A stretch of 17,718 nt of DNA, from contig JAFAWL010000055.1 in assembly GCA_019241805.1 (NCBI GenBank), forward strand, positions 1 to 17,718, given 5' to 3'. This document shows, in pieces, positions 15,347 to 17,718 of the stretch. Positions within the stretch are counted from its first letter, which is position 1; every line of letters begins with the position of its first letter. The notes beneath the pieces were generated by a model. It was given only the letters and a program-made list of their open reading frames with translations. It was not told the DNA's origin and made no database searches. The position numbers and the translations under genes are program-made. This DNA comes from Actinomycetota bacterium. Lineage in GTDB: Bacteria > Actinomycetota > Actinomycetes > Mycobacteriales > Jatrophihabitantaceae.

Positions 15347-16674
15347 GCGCGCCGGTCGGCGGCTTCCGCACCCGCCGCCTGCTCGCGCTGACCGCTTCGG
15401 CCTTCGTCGTGTTGGCCGCGGAACCGCTGTATGTCTTGATCGACACCGCGGTCGTCGGGCATCTCGGCCCGACGCCCCTGGGCGGGCTGGGCGTCGGCGC
15501 CGCGCTGATGACCCTGATCTTGATGATTGGCACGTTCGTGGAATACGGCACGACCGGCCGGGCGGCACGCTGGTTCGGTGCCGGCCGGCGCGATCTCGCC
15601 GTCGGCGAGGGGGTGCAGGCATCCTGGCTCGCCGTCGGTCTGGGTCTGCTCGTCGTCGCCCTCGGCGAGGCGCTGGCCGATCCCCTCACGGCGGCCCTGG
15701 CCGGAGGCAACCACGACGTGCGGGTCGCCGCCCTCGGCTGGTTCCGAATTGCGGTGCTCGGCGTTCCCGGGGTCCTGCTCGTGCTGGCCGGAAACGGGTG
15801 GATGCGGGGTGTGCAGGAGACCCGGACACCGGTGGCGATCGTGCTGTTGGCCAACGGCCTGTCCGCCGTAGCGTCGCCGATCCTGGTCTATCCGTTGCAC
15901 CTCGGGCTGAACGGCTCCGCGATCGCCAACGTGGCGGCTCAGGTCGTCGGTTCGGCGTTGTTTCTACGAGCTCTTCACCGCGCGGCCGCCCGTGAGCTGC
16001 GTCCGTCCTGGCCGGTACTGCGCGAGCAGGTGCGCGTGGGCCGTGACCTGATCCTGCGCAACGCCGGATTCCAGGTAGCGTTCTTGTCCGCCGCCGCGGT
16101 GGCCGCTCGCATGGGCACCGCGCAGATCGCCGCGCACCAGATCGGTCTGCAGTTATGGGAATTCAGTGCGCTCGTGCTCGACTCCTTCGCGATCGCAGCT
16201 CAGTCGTTGGTCGGTGCGGCTCTGGGCGGCGCGGACCGCGAGCAGGCGCTGCGTACGGCTTGGCAGGTCGCGCGCTACGGCCTGTGGGCGGGGCTCTGCT
16301 TCGCCGCGATCGTCGCCGCGGGCTGGGGACTGATCCCGGCCGCGTTCACGTCGAGCGCGGCGGTGCGCCACCAGGCCCACATTTATTGGCCGTGGTTCGT
16401 CGGCATGCTGCCCTTCGGCGGCGTGGTCTTCGCGCTGGACGGGGTGTTGATCGGCGCCGGTGACGTGGCATTTCTGCGCACGATCACGCTCGTGGCGGCG
16501 ATCGGTGTGTTCGCTCCGCTGAATGTCGCGTCGTTGGCCTGGCACTGGGGGATCGGAGGCGTATGGGCCGGCCTGACGGCGTTCATCCTCGTGCGTTTTG
16601 CCGGCATGATGCTGCGAACGCGGTCGGGCCGCTGGGCCGTGGTCGGGCCGTCGACGGGAGCGAGGTTCGTATGA
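15343..16674 (+). CDS. MATE family efflux transporter (DinF type)
   Basis: A 443-residue polytopic membrane protein of the multidrug and toxic compound extrusion family, which exports cationic compounds using Na+ or H+ gradients. The first helix region reads LLALTASAFVVLAAEPLYVL, then IDTAVVGHLGPTPLGGLGVG, the DinF-like N-terminal signature. About twelve hydrophobic segments can be followed. The second half repeats the pattern (GTAQIAAHQIGLQLWEFSAL, then DSFAIAAQSLVGAALGG). The latter is the conserved MATE A-AQ--VG pattern. The substrate is unknown. In M. tuberculosis a dinF homologue (Rv2836c) also lies after rbfA, but with a DHH phosphoesterase gene between them, which is missing here. The stop overlaps the truB ATG (ATGA), so expression is tied to the ribosome and tRNA genes. 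Confidence 0.92.
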   Translation: MSAPVGGFRTRRLLALTASAFVVLAAEPLYVLIDTAVVGHLGPTPLGGLGVGAALMTLILMIGTFVEYGTTGRAARWFGAGRRDLAVGEGVQASWLAVGLGLLVVALGEALADPLTAALAGGNHDVRVAALGWFRIAVLGVPGVLLVLAGNGWMRGVQETRTPVAIVLLANGLSAVASPILVYPLHLGLNGSAIANVAAQVVGSALFLRALHRAAARELRPSWPVLREQVRVGRDLILRNAGFQVAFLSAAAVAARMGTAQIAAHQIGLQLWEFSALVLDSFAIAAQSLVGAALGGADREQALRTAWQVARYGLWAGLCFAAIVAAGWGLIPAAFTSSAAVRHQAHIYWPWFVGMLPFGGVVFALDGVLIGAGDVAFLRTITLVAAIGVFAPLNVASLAWHWGIGGVWAGLTAFILVRFAGMMLRTRSGRWAVVGPSTGARFV

Positions 16675-17582
16675 GCGGACCGACCGGGCCGACCGACGGT
16701 TTGGTCGTCGTCGACAAGCCGCCCGGCCTGACCTCACATGACGTGGTCGGCCGCATCCGTCGACTCGCGCACACGCGTCGGGTCGGGCACGCGGGAACGC
16801 TCGATCCGATGGCGACCGGCGTCCTCGTCGTCGCGGTGGGTCGCGCGACCCGCCTCTTGACGCATCTGCTGCTGGCCGAGAAGACCTACATCGCGACGAT
16901 CCGGCTCGGCCAGGCGACCAGCACCGACGACGCCGAAGGTGAACCGACGGGCGGGCACGATCCGTCAGGACTGACGACCGAGGCCATCGACCGTGCCCTG
17001 GCGCGCTTCACCGGGTCGATCGAGCAGGTCCCGTCCCGCTACTCGGCGGTCAAGATCGGCGGTCGGCGGGCGTACGAGCTCGCCCGGGCGGGCGAGGACG
17101 TCGAACTCACGGCCCGGGCCGTGACCGTGAACGTCTTCGAGCGCCGCTCGGCGCCGCGTCCGGAGGCCGGCTGGCTCGATCTCGAGGTCCTGGTCGAATG
17201 CTCCTCCGGTACGTACATCCGCGCGCTCGCCCGAGACGTCGGAGCCGCTCTCGGCGTCGGCGCGCACCTGACTTCGCTGCGGCGCCTGCGCGTCGGACCG
17301 TTTCGAATCGAGCAGGCGCACACGCTGGATCAACTGGCCGAACTCCGCGATCCTGTGACGCTGCCGTTGGCCGCGGCCCTGCCCGTCGCGATGCCGGTGC
17401 GGACCCTGTCCGACGACGAGGTGCGTGAGGTGGGATTCGGCCGCCCGGTGGCGGTCTACTCCGGCGGCGGGCCGGGGAAATCGACGTGGGGCGGCATCGC
17501 CGCCGACGGTCGCGCCGTCGCCGTGCTGAGGGACGAGGGTGAGCGGGCTCGCCCGGTCGTCGTGTTCGCGCCGGCGAACTGA
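16671..17582 (+). CDS. truB: tRNA pseudouridine(55) synthase
   Basis: A 303-residue enzyme that converts U55 of the T-arm of tRNAs to pseudouridine. The N-terminal motif GLVVVDKPPGLTSHDVV and the catalytic block GHAGTLDPMATGVLVVAVG, with Asp45 as nucleophile, are intact. Further family blocks are KTYIATIRLGQATSTDDAEG, QVPSRYSAVKIGGRRAYELA and CSSGTYIRALARDVGAALG. A C-terminal domain of about 70 residues follows, resembling the actinobacterial TruB C-terminal extension. ATG 16671 overlaps the MATE stop and has GAGG 5 nt upstream. A longer reading from 16563 runs within the transporter gene and is rejected. ribF follows 69 bp later, as in most bacteria. Confidence 0.96.
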   Translation: MSGPTGPTDGLVVVDKPPGLTSHDVVGRIRRLAHTRRVGHAGTLDPMATGVLVVAVGRATRLLTHLLLAEKTYIATIRLGQATSTDDAEGEPTGGHDPSGLTTEAIDRALARFTGSIEQVPSRYSAVKIGGRRAYELARAGEDVELTARAVTVNVFERRSAPRPEAGWLDLEVLVECSSGTYIRALARDVGAALGVGAHLTSLRRLRVGPFRIEQAHTLDQLAELRDPVTLPLAAALPVAMPVRTLSDDEVREVGFGRPVAVYSGGGPGKSTWGGIAADGRAVAVLRDEGERARPVVVFAPAN

Positions 17583-17603
17583 CTGGCGGTGTCACGGCAC
17601 TTT

Positions 17604-17636
17604 CGGCCGCCCGCACGGCGGTGTGCCGCCGGGCCG
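17604..17636 (+). terminator. Possible imperfect hairpin between truB and ribF
   Basis: CGGCC (17604-17608) can pair with GGCCG (17632-17636), and inside it CGGCGG (17616-17621) pairs with CCGCCG (17626-17631) around a TGTG loop. A seven-base bulge separates the two stems on one side. No T-run follows. It sits directly before the ribF -10 box, a sensible place to end the operon, but support is weak. Confidence 0.3.
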
Positions 17637-17637
17637 A

Positions 17638-17643
17638 TAGGGT
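17638..17643 (+). promoter_or_regulatory. -10 box TAGGGT before ribF
   Basis: TAGGGT fits TANNNT and ends 8 nt before the ribF GTG, giving a transcript starting one or two bases before or at the start codon. No Shine-Dalgarno sequence is present before the GTG. Confidence 0.45.
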
Positions 17644-17651
17644 CGAGAATC

Positions 17652-17718
17652 GTGCAACGCTGGCGTGGCTTGGACGGCATCCCCTCCGGTTGGGGACGGT
17701 GCGTCGCGACGGTCGGTG
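17652..17718 (+). CDS. ribF: Bifunctional riboflavin kinase/FAD synthetase, N-terminal fragment
   Basis: Only the first 22 codons are in the window. From GTG 17652 they read VQRWRGLDGIPSGWGRCVAT and then VG. This matches the known start of actinobacterial RibF, with the pattern QRWRGLD-IP-GWGRCV--IG, where the next residues would be the nucleotidyltransferase motif FDGVHRGH. The enzyme phosphorylates riboflavin to FMN and adenylates FMN to FAD. Position directly after truB agrees with the usual gene order. The start has a -10 box but no ribosome binding site, so leaderless translation is likely. The call rests on a short N-terminus plus context. Confidence 0.85.
   Translation, partial: MQRWRGLDGIPSGWGRCVATVG

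Overview
The window is a stretch of housekeeping chromosome from a high-GC actinobacterium. Codon third positions are strongly G/C, GTG starts are common, several genes look leaderless, and the gene order dxr–rip1–ispG–GNAT and rimP–nusA–ylxR–infB–rbfA–MATE–truB–ribF is the one known from Mycobacterium and its relatives. I cannot name the genus. There is no sign of mobile elements, CRISPR, phage, tRNA or rRNA.

Region 1 (1–2439). The 3' end of an agmatinase-type ureohydrolase is followed by about 460 bp that holds only a probable small membrane protein on the minus strand, which appears frameshifted. Then comes a saccharopine-dehydrogenase-family oxidoreductase with a leaderless-type promoter. 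It meets a convergent DUF2631 membrane protein with only 4 bp between the stops.

Region 2 (2548–8062). This is the MEP isoprenoid and site-2 protease cluster: dxr, an M50 intramembrane protease (Rip1/RseP type) and ispG, followed by a DUF4081/GNAT acetyltransferase and a HAD-family hydrolase. dxr and ispG supply the second and the penultimate steps of IPP/DMAPP synthesis. The protease between them is a regulated-proteolysis enzyme that shares the locus rather than the pathway.

Region 3 (8066–9222, minus strand). Two small alanine-rich proteins overlap by GTGA. One is exported with a Tat-like signal and the other is a DUF4439 ferritin-like protein carrying a 9-bp tandem repeat. They are divergent from rimP.

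Region 4 (9270–17718). This is the ribosome maturation, transcription and translation operon: a promoter, rimP, nusA, ylxR, a 189-bp infB leader, infB, a strong hairpin, ylxP (DUF503), rbfA, a MATE transporter, truB, and the first 22 codons of ribF. RimP and RbfA mature the 30S subunit, NusA and YlxR act on transcription and RNA, IF-2 starts translation, and TruB modifies tRNA U55.

The most interesting signals are not genes of standard size. The infB leader carries three tiny ORFs chained by ATGA overlaps. A five-codon ORF bridges the rbfA stop and the MATE start. TANNNT-like -10 boxes recur 5–8 nt before start codons. Compared with the mycobacterial order, the DHH nanoRNase gene between rbfA and MATE and the larger block around proS between the GNAT gene and the DUF4439 gene are absent here.
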